DNA of 64,000 nt from contig NC_092348.1 in the NCBI RefSeq assembly GCF_963676685.1, positions 29,487,386 to 29,551,385 of the forward strand, in the 5' to 3' direction. The notes beneath the pieces are model-generated. The model was not told where the DNA came from and ran no database searches. It saw only the letters and a list, made by a program, of their open reading frames with translations. Each line of letters opens with the position of its first letter. Position 1 is the first letter of the stretch. The position numbers and the translations under genes were made by a program. Below, one piece after another: positions 22,801 through 31,924 of this stretch. The DNA is from Mytilus edulis (Eukaryota > Mollusca > Bivalvia > Mytilida > Mytilidae).

Positions 22801-24410
22801 GTTCTATCATGCGAGTTACACCCTTTCTATGATGGTATACTTTTGTATTGGTATTGGTCTATAGGTGTTTGAAGATAATTGATCTAAGTTCGATGTGTTA
22901 ATACAGTGGCAAGTAAATATCTTGCTTTTTAAATATATATGTGTGCTTGATATATAGAAAGTTGTGGCCAGCAAGCTATATCCTTGCTATTTAAGTACAG
23001 GAGTAAATTTTGGTTGTATCATGCAGGTTAAACCCTTGCTATGATGGTATACTTTTGTGTTGATATTGGTCTATTGTTATTTGTAGACGGCTGATCTAAA
23101 TTCACTATGGTATTAATAATCTTGCCTTTCAAATATTGGTGTATATATATATAGAAAGTTGTGGCCAGCAAGCTATACCCTTGCTATATTAGCACAGTGG
23201 TAAGCTTTGGTTACAGTCTTGATTGTAGATGAATGTTCTAAGTTCACTATGGTATTACCAAGGCAAGTAATAATCTTGCTTTTCAAATATTGGTGTACTT
23301 GATATAAGAAATTGTGGCCAGCAAGCTATATCCTTGCTATATTAGCACAGTGGTAAGTTTTGGTTACAGTCTTGATTGTAGATGAATGTTCTAAGTTCAC
23401 TATGGTATTACAAAGGCAAGTAATAATCTTGCCTTTCAAATATTGGTGTATATATATATAGAAAGTTGTGGCCAGCAAGCTATATCCTTGCTATATTAGC
23501 ACAGTGGTAAGCTTTGGTTACAGTCTTGATTGTAGATGAATGTTCTAAGTTCACTATGGTATTACCAAGGCAAGTAATAATCTTGCTTTTCAAATATTGG
23601 TGTACTTGATATAGGAAATTGTGGCCAGCAAGCTATATCCTTGCTATATTAGCACAGTGGTAAGTTTTGGTTACAGTCTTGATTGTAGATGAATGTTCTA
23701 AGTTCACTATGGTATTACAAAGGCAAGTAATAATCTTGCTTTTCAAATATTGGTGTATATATATAGAAAATTGTGGCCAGCAAGCTATATCCTTGCTATA
23801 TTAGCACAATGGTAAGCTTTGGTTACAGTCTTGATTGTAGATGAATGTTCTAAGTTCACTATGGTATTACCAAGGCAAGTAATAATCTTGCTTTTCAAAT
23901 ATTGGTGTACTTGATATAGGAAATTGTGGCCAGCAAGCTATATCCTTGCTATATTAGCACAATGGTAAGTTTTGGTTAGTCTTGATTGTAGATGAATGTT
24001 CTAAGTTCACTATGGTATTACAAAGGCAAGTAATAATCTTGCTTTTCAAATCTTGGTGTACTTGATATAGAAATTTGTAGCCAGCAAGCTATATCCCTGC
24101 TATATTGGCACAATACTTAGTTTTGGTTATAGCCTTGCTTGTACAAGGTTTTACTCAAATGTAGGATAGTTTTACCTTGCAAGATACAACCTTGCTTTAT
24201 TGGTATATTTATATGTTAATGGTTTCTGAATATTTGTAGTTCAGGCAGGCTCTCAGCTCAGTATGTTTTCATAGGGGCAAGTTATAATCTTGCTTTTAAA
24301 GTAGAAGTTATCTTACTATGGATATAGTTGTACCCAGCAAGCTATATCCTTGCTATATTGGCATAACAGTATTATTTTGTTGCATTTAATTATGTTGTTC
24401 TGTCTGATGG
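22801..24410 (-). repeat. 153-bp monomer array upstream of LINE ORF1
   Basis: The word 'gtggccagcaagctata' recurs at 22963, 23161, 23314, 23468, 23621, 23773 and 23926. Diverged versions lie at 24077 and 24330. The central period is 152-154 bp. Neighbouring monomers alternate between two types: one has 'gtgtatatatatatagaaag' before the word, the other 'gtgtacttgatatag.aaatt'. The alternation gives a dimeric higher-order unit of about 307 bp. The block just upstream of ORF1 (22800-22870) is related to a block at 23010-23080, linking the array to the element. Each typical monomer carries two GCAAG-N7-CTTGC motifs. Confidence 0.9.
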
Positions 24411-24774
24411 GTTGATATGTAGCTCTTTGTTTTAGTTAAATCACAGATTGATTTTAAAGCTAGGTTTACTGACTGGTGTTCTGAGATGTGGAGTAATAGT
24501 TGAAAAAGAGACAACAATCTGCGGATATTGTATCTAAATGATGTCTATTATTAGCAAGCTTGATTCTTGCTCGGGTTAAATCTATTAATAGCAGAGTTGT
24601 ACTAATTGATGTCTATTGTTAGCAAGCTTGAGCCTTGCTCGGCCTAAATCTGTTAATAGCAGAGTTGTACTAAATGATGTCTATTGTTAGCAAGCTTGAG
24701 CCTTGCTCGGTTTAAATCTGTTAATAGCAGGGTTGTATTAAATGATGTTTGTTGTTAGCAAGCTTGAGTCTTGC
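22909..24774. promoter_or_regulatory. Cluster of 21 GCAAG-N7-CTTGC inverted motifs
   Basis: Perfect copies start at 22909, 22971, 23168, 23263, 23321, 23416, 23475, 23570, 23628, 23723, 23780, 23875, 23933, 24026, 24179, 24277, 24337, 24554, 24622, 24690 and 24758. One-mismatch copies start at 23023 and 24084. The five-base arms and seven-base gap are constant while the spacer varies (ctatatc, taataat, cttgagc, atacaac and others). In the monomer array the spacing alternates near 58 and 95 bp. It could be a site for a dimeric DNA-binding protein or a short RNA hairpin. The function is inferred; the pattern is directly visible. Confidence 0.85.
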
Positions 24775-24830
24775 TCGGTTTAAATCTGTCAATAGCATAG
24801 TTGTACAATTCTGGCAGATTCTTCTTAGCC
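24540..24830 (-). repeat. 68-bp tandem array with the same inverted motif
   Basis: 'ttagcaagctt' recurs at 24551, 24619, 24687 and 24755, exactly 68 bp apart. Each unit includes 'ctcggtttaaatctgttaat' and 'agcagagttgtacta'. The only evident similarity to the 153-bp array is the shared GCAAG-N7-CTTGC core. The array overlaps the 3' end of the SGNH-like frame. Confidence 0.9.
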
Positions 24831-25700
24831 AAAGTTTTGCCAATGTTGGAACTGGGTGAATTCCGTCTGTGTATACTTTATAGTCTACGTAATATTTAGT
24901 TTTTTGTCTTTGAAACTTTGTTTGACGTAAAACGTCGGATGAGAAGATTGGCGAGGTGTGGCGATTCGGTTTGGTCTTGCCTGTTTTGTCGGATTCCACT
25001 AGGTTGTTGTTTAAATCTACTTTACTTTGTTTTGCTTTTGTCGGAACTTTCAGGTTTTTGTTGTTAATGTTCCTGATAAGTGCATTTAGGTAATAGATAA
25101 AATCATTTGTTGTTCTAGTCTAGCAGTTTGTCCTAAAAATGCTTCTGTAGGATTTGGGTGACCGTTTACGTCGTTGTATGCTACAATACTGTAAGGCGGA
25201 CACTCAAGTATTATGACTCTTGTGTGTTTATAGCGTGCCTGGATTTGTGCTTTCCAGTCTGACAAACGGTTTGCTATGTCATCAATTTTATTATGATATT
25301 CTGGGGTATCGTTGGTCAGCTGAATGTGCTTGTCGGTTTTTGTTGTAAGGTTACAAGTCCCAATCCATAAGAATAGCTTTCTCCTTTTTTTAATAGTTCT
25401 TTTCAATGTTGACCAAATAAAATTTGTTTTGTCTATTTGTAACCCTGGATGAGAAATAATTGTAAGGTCCAGGAATTTCTCTGTTGATATTTCTTGTTGG
25501 ATGTATTTTCCTTTGCTATCGGAAATTAGAATAGCTTTTCTTTTACAGGTTTTATTTCTGGCATCACCCAAGTTTATTTTAAAACAGTTGCCTCTGATTT
25601 TAACAAGTGACATAGGTTTTATAGTGATGTACAACCGGTATTTACCAGGTGTCTTTAGCACGGGAAAAGATTGCGGACCCCGGGCGCGAAGTTTAAACAA
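24721..25700 (-). pseudogene. SGNH-hydrolase-like retroelement ORF, degraded
   Basis: The frame from 25700 to 25086 (204 codons) has the three N-terminal landmarks of an SGNH esterase: AILISDSKGKY (nucleophile block), a glycine-containing strand near HPGLQIDK, and LFLWIGTCNLTTK (GTN block, here GTCN). It continues through VIILECPPYS and FLGQTARLEQQM. After a stop and a probable frameshift, the 24999-24721 piece supplies the last block, YTDGIHPVPTLAKLWLRR (D..H dyad). SGNH domains occur in some CR1-like and Ngaro-type retroelements, so this is likely a transposon ORF rather than a host enzyme. Whether it belongs to the LINE downstream is not proved. Confidence 0.65.
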
Positions 25701-26177
25701 AAATGAAAAACTAAATCCTTAAAAATATCAAAAATTACTATGATTTTTTAAAGAAAAACTTATAAATATTTAAGTGCACTATACAAGGTGTGACACGGAT
25801 ATAATACAATTGGGAATATATGGACTAAACACTGGAAAAATCGAAAAATTCTCTCAGGATCTTTCAGACGTCTTCTTTCTCTCAGCCTCGCTTTCAACTC
25901 TCTAACACCGCATAGCAAGCTACAAAAGATAATTAAAAAAAAAAGCGGCCTGGTACAAATCAATACAGAAAAACAATTAAACAAATATGACTTACAAATT
26001 TAAAAGATAACCACTGAATTATATATAGACTCCATACTTATGTCACTGTGGCGGGGTTACACATTTTTTCGAAGATGCAAGACGGCTATAAAAGCAAAAC
26101 TTGCCATGTGGTATTTGAAAAATGAGGCACACAACCTTAGACAAACAAGCTAAGGAAATAATTTAAAGCATAACATT

Positions 26178-26432
26178 TTATTTTTTCAAATGATCTTTCT
26201 TGATCTGACGTTCCATCCAACTGTCCAAATAAACCTTTTCTTTAGTAGGTATCTCAGGGGCTGTCAACTGTGCTCTTGAGACAGTTGAAGTGTTTGAGGA
26301 TGGGATAACTTTTCCTGGTAACCTAACATCCATGTCTGAGTTAGTTGCCAACGTTATAGTCATACTTGGTTCCACACCCTTCGCTGCATTAGGTCTCCGT
26401 TTTCTGTTTGTTGTTTCATTTGTACCAGACAA
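26178..26432 (-). CDS. Hypothetical small ORF with AATAAA at its stop
   Basis: 84 codons: MSGTNETTNRKRRPNAAKG, then a T/S/P-rich middle and a charged end (YLDSWMERQIKKDHLKK). It is hydrophilic, with no membrane segment or known domain seen. The stop sits in AAAAAATAAAATG, which also supplies a polyadenylation-type hexamer, so a short transcript could end here. It lies downstream of two other small same-strand frames. It may be the last exon of a gene, part of a retroelement, or chance. Function unknown. Confidence 0.3.
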   Translation of the reverse strand: MSGTNETTNRKRRPNAAKGVEPSMTITLATNSDMDVRLPGKVIPSSNTSTVSRAQLTAPEIPTKEKVYLDSWMERQIKKDHLKK

Positions 26433-26488
26433 CAGTCAAATTTTGCATAACATGTAATTATACCGCTGATTTTCTGCTTTGCGTTGGT

Positions 26489-26677
26489 CTATTTTGTTTC
26501 TCCTTCTTTTCCTCGAATGTCGTGAACACTATTCGGTTTATCTCTGGCGGAAGGTAAATCATCGTTGTTGAACTCAACATTACCAAGAAGCGGTGTTGGA
26601 TTTAGATCTATACAGGGCTTGTTCAATGCCGTTTGACACTTTCTTTCTTCCTTAGAGAGACGTCTGCACTTATTCAT
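26489..26677 (-). CDS. Hypothetical small ORF overlapping the upstream stop
   Basis: 62 codons starting MNKCRRLSKEERKCQ and continuing with an acidic, N-rich part (GNVEFNNDDLPSARDK). Its ATG overlaps the stop of the preceding frame in the sequence ATGAATAA. Read with a one-base shift, the two frames would form one protein, so this may be a frameshifted older ORF. No domain recognised. Confidence 0.3.
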   Translation of the reverse strand: MNKCRRLSKEERKCQTALNKPCIDLNPTPLLGNVEFNNDDLPSARDKPNSVHDIRGKEGETK

Positions 26678-26870
26678 TCTTATTATTTCGTGTTATTACT
26701 GCTGTGTTATTTAAAACACTTGACACAGAACATGATCCGGGCTCACTAAAAGGTACAACTCTGTTCTTATTAAATATGTGTCTAAGTCTCTGAACAAACC
26801 TTATCAAAGCAATATCTTTTCCTTGTTGTTTTCTGCCTGAATTACATTTCTTTCCACAATTAGCTCCCAT
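26670..26870 (-). CDS. Hypothetical small ORF, MGANCGKKC start
   Basis: 66 codons: MGANCGKKCNSGRKQQGK, then an amphipathic basic part (IRFVQRLRHIFNKNR). The start (MG with nearby cysteine and lysines) resembles an acylation-type N terminus, but this is only a pattern. The ATG follows a CpG-rich block with CRE-like words. No homologue recognised. It could be a gene start, a retroelement ORF or chance. Confidence 0.35.
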   Translation of the reverse strand: MGANCGKKCNSGRKQQGKDIALIRFVQRLRHIFNKNRVVPFSEPGSCSVSSVLNNTAVITRNNKNE

Positions 26871-26990
26871 TTTTTATGCTTTAGTGTTAACGTCGTTAAT
26901 CTCATGCAACAGAGCTTTGCGCTCTCCCGAAATGCTCGTTGTTGCTGCACGCTGACGTCGCCTGCATTGTGACGTTACTATAGAGGATGT
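26871..26990 (-). promoter_or_regulatory. CpG-rich upstream block with CRE-like words
   Basis: Just upstream of the ATG at 26870, the minus strand carries TAACGTCAC and GCGACGTCAGCG, both CRE-like, plus several other CpG dinucleotides. This stands out in the surrounding AT-rich sequence. It could be a promoter for the small ORFs or the 5' end of a retroelement. Confidence 0.35.
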
Positions 26991-27224
26991 GGAGGCATTC
27001 TTATTGAAGGTTGAACGGACAATGATTGACGGAACACAGGAGAAGCTTAAGATTATGTGACTTAAGTAATGTTTAATTAAAGGCAGTGTCTAAATGTATT
27101 GTCTCGGTACCGGAAAAATAGTAAATTTATTTGCTATTTTGCCGGTGTTATATAGCCATTCTTTCCCCAAAACGTACACATATAGTCACTTTTCCCCTAT
27201 GCGTATTTATACATCCAACACAGC

Positions 27225-27330
27225 CTGATATTCTTCTCCTCACGAAGCTTCGGATGTAAAGTCCTCATTCTGACCGGACCTGGCTGTGTATTAATTTTTA
27301 TTCATCCCGCACAGCCAAATGAATACCTAA
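27225..27330 (+). repeat. Family D closing-block fragment
   Basis: Contains 'tcctcattctgaccggacct', 'cccgcacagccaaatgaata' and a preceding 'cacgaagcttcggatgtaaa', matching the last part of family D. Only the end of the repeat remains. Confidence 0.6.
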
Positions 27331-27537
27331 CTTTAAAAAGGGCTTAATTATCTCTGAGTGGAAGGATACCACAATTGACCATTCTAGTTCACAGTGTCCA
27401 TTTAGTGTTTTTAAACCGAGATGTCAATAAAGTAATTGGAAATCATAATATCTTGGTGTAAATTGTTTGCACATAACTATACATTATAATAATATGGAAA
27501 AATGAACTTAGTTGGATATGTACTGATTGATAATAAA

Positions 27538-27905
27538 GTCGTAGATGCATGATTGTTTTTATTGTTTGTTATTTGCTTTGAACTAGATGTCAGTAACTGC
27601 GAGTACTCTTTGATCTGTACTTAGTGGCGTTTTGTTGTTGGGATGTACAAGTACCCGGCCACGTCCGCCCTGTGGTTTTATTATATTTTTTTCTATTTGT
27701 ATCCATCTGATGAGTTCAAACTTTTTCAATTGATTTTTATAACTCGGTCTTATGTTTTATTGTTAAACCACTGCCCCATGTTAGGGGAGGGTTGGGATCC
27801 CGCTAACATGTTCAACCCCGCCACATAATGTAAATTGTATGTATGTGCCTGTCCCAAGTCAGGAGCCTGTAATTCAGTGGTTGCTCATTGTTGAAGGCGT
27901 ATAGT
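27538..27905 (+). repeat. Family F repeat, 5' part
   Basis: Has 'gatgcatgattgtttttatt', 'ggatgtacaagtacccggcc', 'atccatctgatgagttc', 'gttgggatcccgctaacatg' and 'cctgtcccaagtcaggagcc' in the order of the fuller copy at 30612-31185. It breaks off before the terminal 'gagttgtctcattggcaa' box. The 61-codon frame over it is incidental. Confidence 0.7.
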
Positions 27906-28267
27906 AACCTACATATATATAATGTCTAAAAATAGCAACAATCAACATTCAATCTATTTAAGCGTGGATACAGTTAGTGAATTAAAATTATATAAGCGTC
28001 TAAGAATATAACTTAAACACGCTAATTAATACATTAAAAAGTTCTATTAGATTTTAAATAGAAATACGCAATATTTCGCTAAACAAATTAGCTTCATCAG
28101 GCTCGTGCATCTCTCAAGGTGAAATCGGATGCATAACACTGGCGTCTTATTGAAAATGATCCTTCCTTAAAAGATATATATATATATATATAAATATAAG
28201 TACGTCTATATATAGCTGTTAATATCTGTGTCATTTGGTTCGTGTTGTTTCTTATTTCTTATTTATA

Positions 28268-28425
28268 AAAGAGGGACGAAAGATACCAAAGGGACAGTCA
28301 AACTCATAAATCTAAAACAAACTGACAACGCCATGGCTAAAAATGAAAAAGACAGACAGAAAAACAATAGTACACATGACACAACATAGAAAACTAAAGA
28401 ATAAACAACACGAACCCCACTGATG
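28268..28425 (+). repeat. Family E copy
   Basis: Contains 'gagggacgaaagataccaaa', 'gggacagtcaaactcataaa', 'aaactgacaacgccatggct' and 'caacacgaacccc'. Same order at 33414, 54031 and, inverted, 58848. Confidence 0.75.
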
Positions 28426-28659
28426 ATATTAATAAATCTTTCAAAATAACTTTAAACCAACAAAATAACTTGTAGTTTTATTATAAACCATAAACGAGTT
28501 AAATAAAAATCTTATGGCACGATATTATGTCACTTCAAATAAAGCTTCTTTACTTTATTATTCCTTATATGATCCTTTTGTTATTGTTATTCAACTGATC
28601 GAGATTTTAAAGTCGAAGTGAAAGTTTAAACTCTCCCTTGTGCATCTTCTGCATCTTCA

Positions 28660-29390
28660 TTTCAACACGTTGATGATTGTTGTTTTTTAAAGTCCAGTAG
28701 CAATTATACATCCATATTTAGGATGAGAAGAAGTAAGAAAAAATACAATATGTTGGTACTGTATTCAGGGGATGTCCGAGATGAAGAACGAGAAATTTGG
28801 ACTGCCGCTGAAAAAAATATGGTATATAAAATACATGTAGGGATAGAAATTTTGCCTTGCAACATGCTACAAACCATGCAGAAGCGAGGCATTCTTCTCT
28901 ACACGAGGCTTCGGATTTAACATCACAATTCTGACCGGACGGGGCTGCGTACTTATACATTCCGCACAGCCAAGCGTGGCATTCATCTCTACACAAAGCT
29001 TAGGCATTCGGCACAACTCGGCCGATTCCGTACCTTCAGAAAGAGAGTAGCGGATACACCCGTTGATTGCCGATTGGAGTCTTATGGTTAAACGTCTGCA
29101 TTCTGACTGGATGTGTCCACGTGTTCAGTTAATACATCAAGAACAGCCAAGCGTAACTACACGAGGCGTCGGATTTAATATCCCCATTCTGATTGGACGT
29201 GGTTGCGTAATTATACATACCACACAGCCAAGCGCGGTATTCTTTTCTACACGAGGCTTCGGATTTAACGTCGCCATTCCTTTGGGACGTGGCTGCGTAT
29301 TTATACATTCTGCACAGCCAAATCAGTTGATACCTGACTTTAACAAGGGTACAATTACTTCCGGTTGGAAGAATACAGTCGACAATTGAC
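28660..29390 (+). repeat. Family D copy with expanded closing block
   Basis: The opening half has 'agtccagtagcaattataca', 'ggactgccgctgaaaaa' and 'attttgccttgcaacatgct'. The closing half repeats the 92-bp 'cacgaggcttcggatttaac ... cgcacagccaagcg' unit with starts near 28933, 29104, 29189 and 29281. A short unrelated stretch around 29000-29060 interrupts it. Frames on both strands are repeat artefacts. Confidence 0.75.
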
Positions 29391-29399
29391 AATATTTCT

Positions 29400-29880
29400 A
29401 TTTCCCAGTGTCCCTTGTGTGTTTTAAAACCAAAATGTCATTAATGTAATTGGATATCATGCATTTATTTACCTTGCATTACAACAAAATATCACAATGA
29501 TGAACGATCTTTTCACCTACATTATGATTTTTTTTTTATGCTTTTGTATTAATCATAATTATAATATCTTCAGTTGGTGTAAATCAGATACACTTATGAA
29601 AGTAAATATAACATATTGTATTGGTATGGCATATAGTACCTCATGTATTTGTGTTGTTGTATAAAATTTCACATTCGTGGATCTTTATTATCTACTGATC
29701 GAGATTAATTTAAGAAGTGTTGAAATCTAAAAAAATAATAAGTAAAACACCGCAACATATTCAAGCAATTGTCATGAACCTCGTCTATTATCATCTTTCG
29801 GATAAAAAAGTTGGTGTGGGGAACATGGCGTTGATGGCAGATACATAATAGTATTTGTTACATTCATACAATGTTTTCAT
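29400..29880. other. Non-coding stretch, nothing recognised
   Basis: AT-rich sequence between a family D copy and an inverted-repeat element. No gene or repeat could be supported. Confidence 0.4.
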
Positions 29881-29882
29881 CT

Positions 29883-30590
29883 GATTTCATTGAGTGTGTA
29901 GGCAGTTGGAAGGCAAACGCCTGAATCTGACAGATAAAGGTCAATTTGTCGACACAAAAAGGACCCGTATGTAAAAGGTTTACGCCCACAAACAGCGCCA
30001 CCTATAATTTTTTCTACGGCATCTTTGAGAACGATGTCTCGTTCTGTAGTAAATTAAAACATGAAATTAACTAAAACATAGAAAAGTAAGTGTAAAAAAC
30101 ATATTGAAAGATATATTTGCAGCTGACTGGTTATGCATGATACGCTGGCAATGTGCGCAATGTCCTTTAATCGAAGATTGAAAATTAGTTTGTTTCCTAC
30201 GTCAAAATGGCGGATTTCAATGTTTACATTTTTTCCTCTATTTATAATCTGACACAATTTCGTATCCAATCATTTATTAGCAATTTTATTATTGATTTTT
30301 GGAGATCATCCAATTAGATTTGCCGTTAAATCGTTTGCCGTTCAACTGTAGGCAAAGGTAATATATTTGGTTAGCTTGCTTGTTAGCTGAACCGTGAAGT
30401 CATTGTTAGGTTAAGTAAAATTCCCTCCTTTAAGAGTAGACTAGTCCGACAGATAACCAATATATTTGTCTGTAGGACTAGGCTACTTCTAAAGGAGGGT
30501 AGTATATCTCACTTGATAAAGACTTCACGGTTTAGCTAGCAAGCAAGCTAAACAAAGATACATACCTTTGCCTACACACTCAATGAAATC
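29883..30590. mobile_element. 708-bp element with inverted ends and an internal fold-back
   Basis: The ends 29883-29904 (gatttcattgagtgtgtagg...) and 30569-30590 (...cacactcaatgaaatc) are exact inverted repeats of 22 bp. Inside, 30348-30360 (gtaggcaaaggta) and 30563-30575 (tacctttgcctac) begin a palindrome of about 228 bp with arms near 110 bp, including 'ttagcttgcttg', 'ccgtgaagtc' and 'cctccttta' matched on the other side. No transposase frame is present, so it is non-autonomous. Confidence 0.75.
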
Positions 30591-30611
30591 GGCTGTAATC
30601 TGATTGATATT

Positions 30612-31185
30612 TTAGTCTTCGATGCATGATTTTTTTATTAGTTGTTATTGACTTTGAACTAGCTGTCACAGTAACTAGTACTCTCAGATTTGTATACGTA
30701 CTTTGAGTCATTTTGTTGTGGGATGTATAAATACCCGTTCACGTCCACTTTGTTTTTAGATAAGTTTCTATTTGTATCCATCTGATGAGATTAGCCCTTT
30801 TCAACTTGTTTGTTTGTAGTTTGCTCTTATGTTGCACGGTTAGACAACTGTCCGAAGCTTGGGGTGAGTTGCCGCCTACACACAAGTATAACCCAACCAT
30901 ATTCTGTATGTGCCTGTCCCAAGTCATGAGCCTGTTATTTAGTGGTTGTCGTTTGTTGCTGTGTAACGTATTTGTTTTTGTTCATTCTTTTGTACTTAAA
31001 TTTGGCAGCTTATTTTTCTCGTTTGAATTGTTTTATATTTGTCATTCCGGGACCTTTTATAGTTGATTGTGCGTTATAGGCTTTGCGCATGGTTAAAAGC
31101 TACTGTGACATATAATTGTTTGTATCTGTGCCATTAAGTCTCTTGTGAAGAGTTGTCTCATTGGCAACCATACCACATCTTATAT
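30612..31185 (+). repeat. Family F repeat, fullest copy
   Basis: Runs from 'cttcgatgcatgatttt' through 'ggatgtataaatacccgttc', 'atctgatgagattagccctt', 'cctgtcccaagtcatgagcc' and 'cgttataggctttgcgcatg' to the terminal 'gagttgtctcattggcaacc' box and 'accacatctta'. It lies immediately beside the inverted-repeat element, downstream of the tetraspanin gene. Frames in it are not genes. Confidence 0.75.
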
Positions 31186-31597
31186 TTAACTAGCGTTAAT
31201 AAATGACAGAGATGATACCAAACCAATTATGTTAATTATAAACCGATAACCCGAAACCAACACTCGAATAAAAAAAAATCCAGACGTATACCAACTAAAT
31301 ACAAAAACTGAAACTCCCGTCAAACCAAGGAGTGATATCAGATGATCCGAAATGAGAAGCATATCTTATCGCTTTATTTTTGCATTTTTCCTTTGATCTT
31401 TTTTTGTGAAATTTCGCCCTACCGGCTCAAGCGAAAAAATCAGTGTCGTTGATATGATCAACGATAATCTATAAATATCTGAATCCGTTTGGAACAATAT
31501 GACCAAATATGACATCATCAACCATGTACACTGGATATTTGAAAAACAAGAACGATAAAGTGCATTAAATCATGTTAAAATAGGTTTATGACAATAT

Positions 31598-31603
31598 TTT
31601 ATT
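31598..31603 (-). terminator. Candidate tetraspanin polyadenylation signal
   Basis: An AATAAA hexamer on the minus strand about 260 bases after the stop codon. Others at 31617-31622 and 31373-31378 are alternatives. Confidence 0.4.
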
Positions 31604-31864
31604 GCAAAATAATGGGTTTATTATAAAATGTTTTAAAGTCCATTGAGACTTTTTTGTTCGAAAAAGCATGTATGAATGATTATGATTAAAAAACCTATTT
31701 ACAGTTTGTTCAAGGAACACATACTGATAACAAATATCGTAGTTCTGCACTTTTTTTTATCATAAAAAACTGCGTCATAACTGATATCATGCATGATTGT
31801 AAAGTAGTCCTCTACTCCATATTAGACACTTTTCCAGTTAGGAACCAGTCAATTATCTTGCTTC

Positions 31865-31924
31865 CTAATCATCTTCTTTATCAGTTTTGCAAAACAGGTA
31901 AAGAGCACATACAATTCCACTGAT
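31865..31924 (-). CDS. Tetraspanin terminal exon
   Basis: 19 codons and TAG: ISGIVCALYLFC closes TM4, and KTDKEDD is the cytoplasmic tail. Same length and phase as the terminal exon at 63383-63442. Confidence 0.9.
   Translation of the reverse strand: MSGIVCALYLFCKTDKEDD

Noticed and set aside
22801..24410. Tandem units read as a CRISPR array
   Set aside because: Units are about 153 bp with no unique spacers of uniform length, and the context is animal retrotransposon DNA.
29063..29392. Frames of 87-108 codons on both strands
   Set aside because: They run over the 92-bp family D minisatellite; the repeated peptide is a by-product of the repeat.
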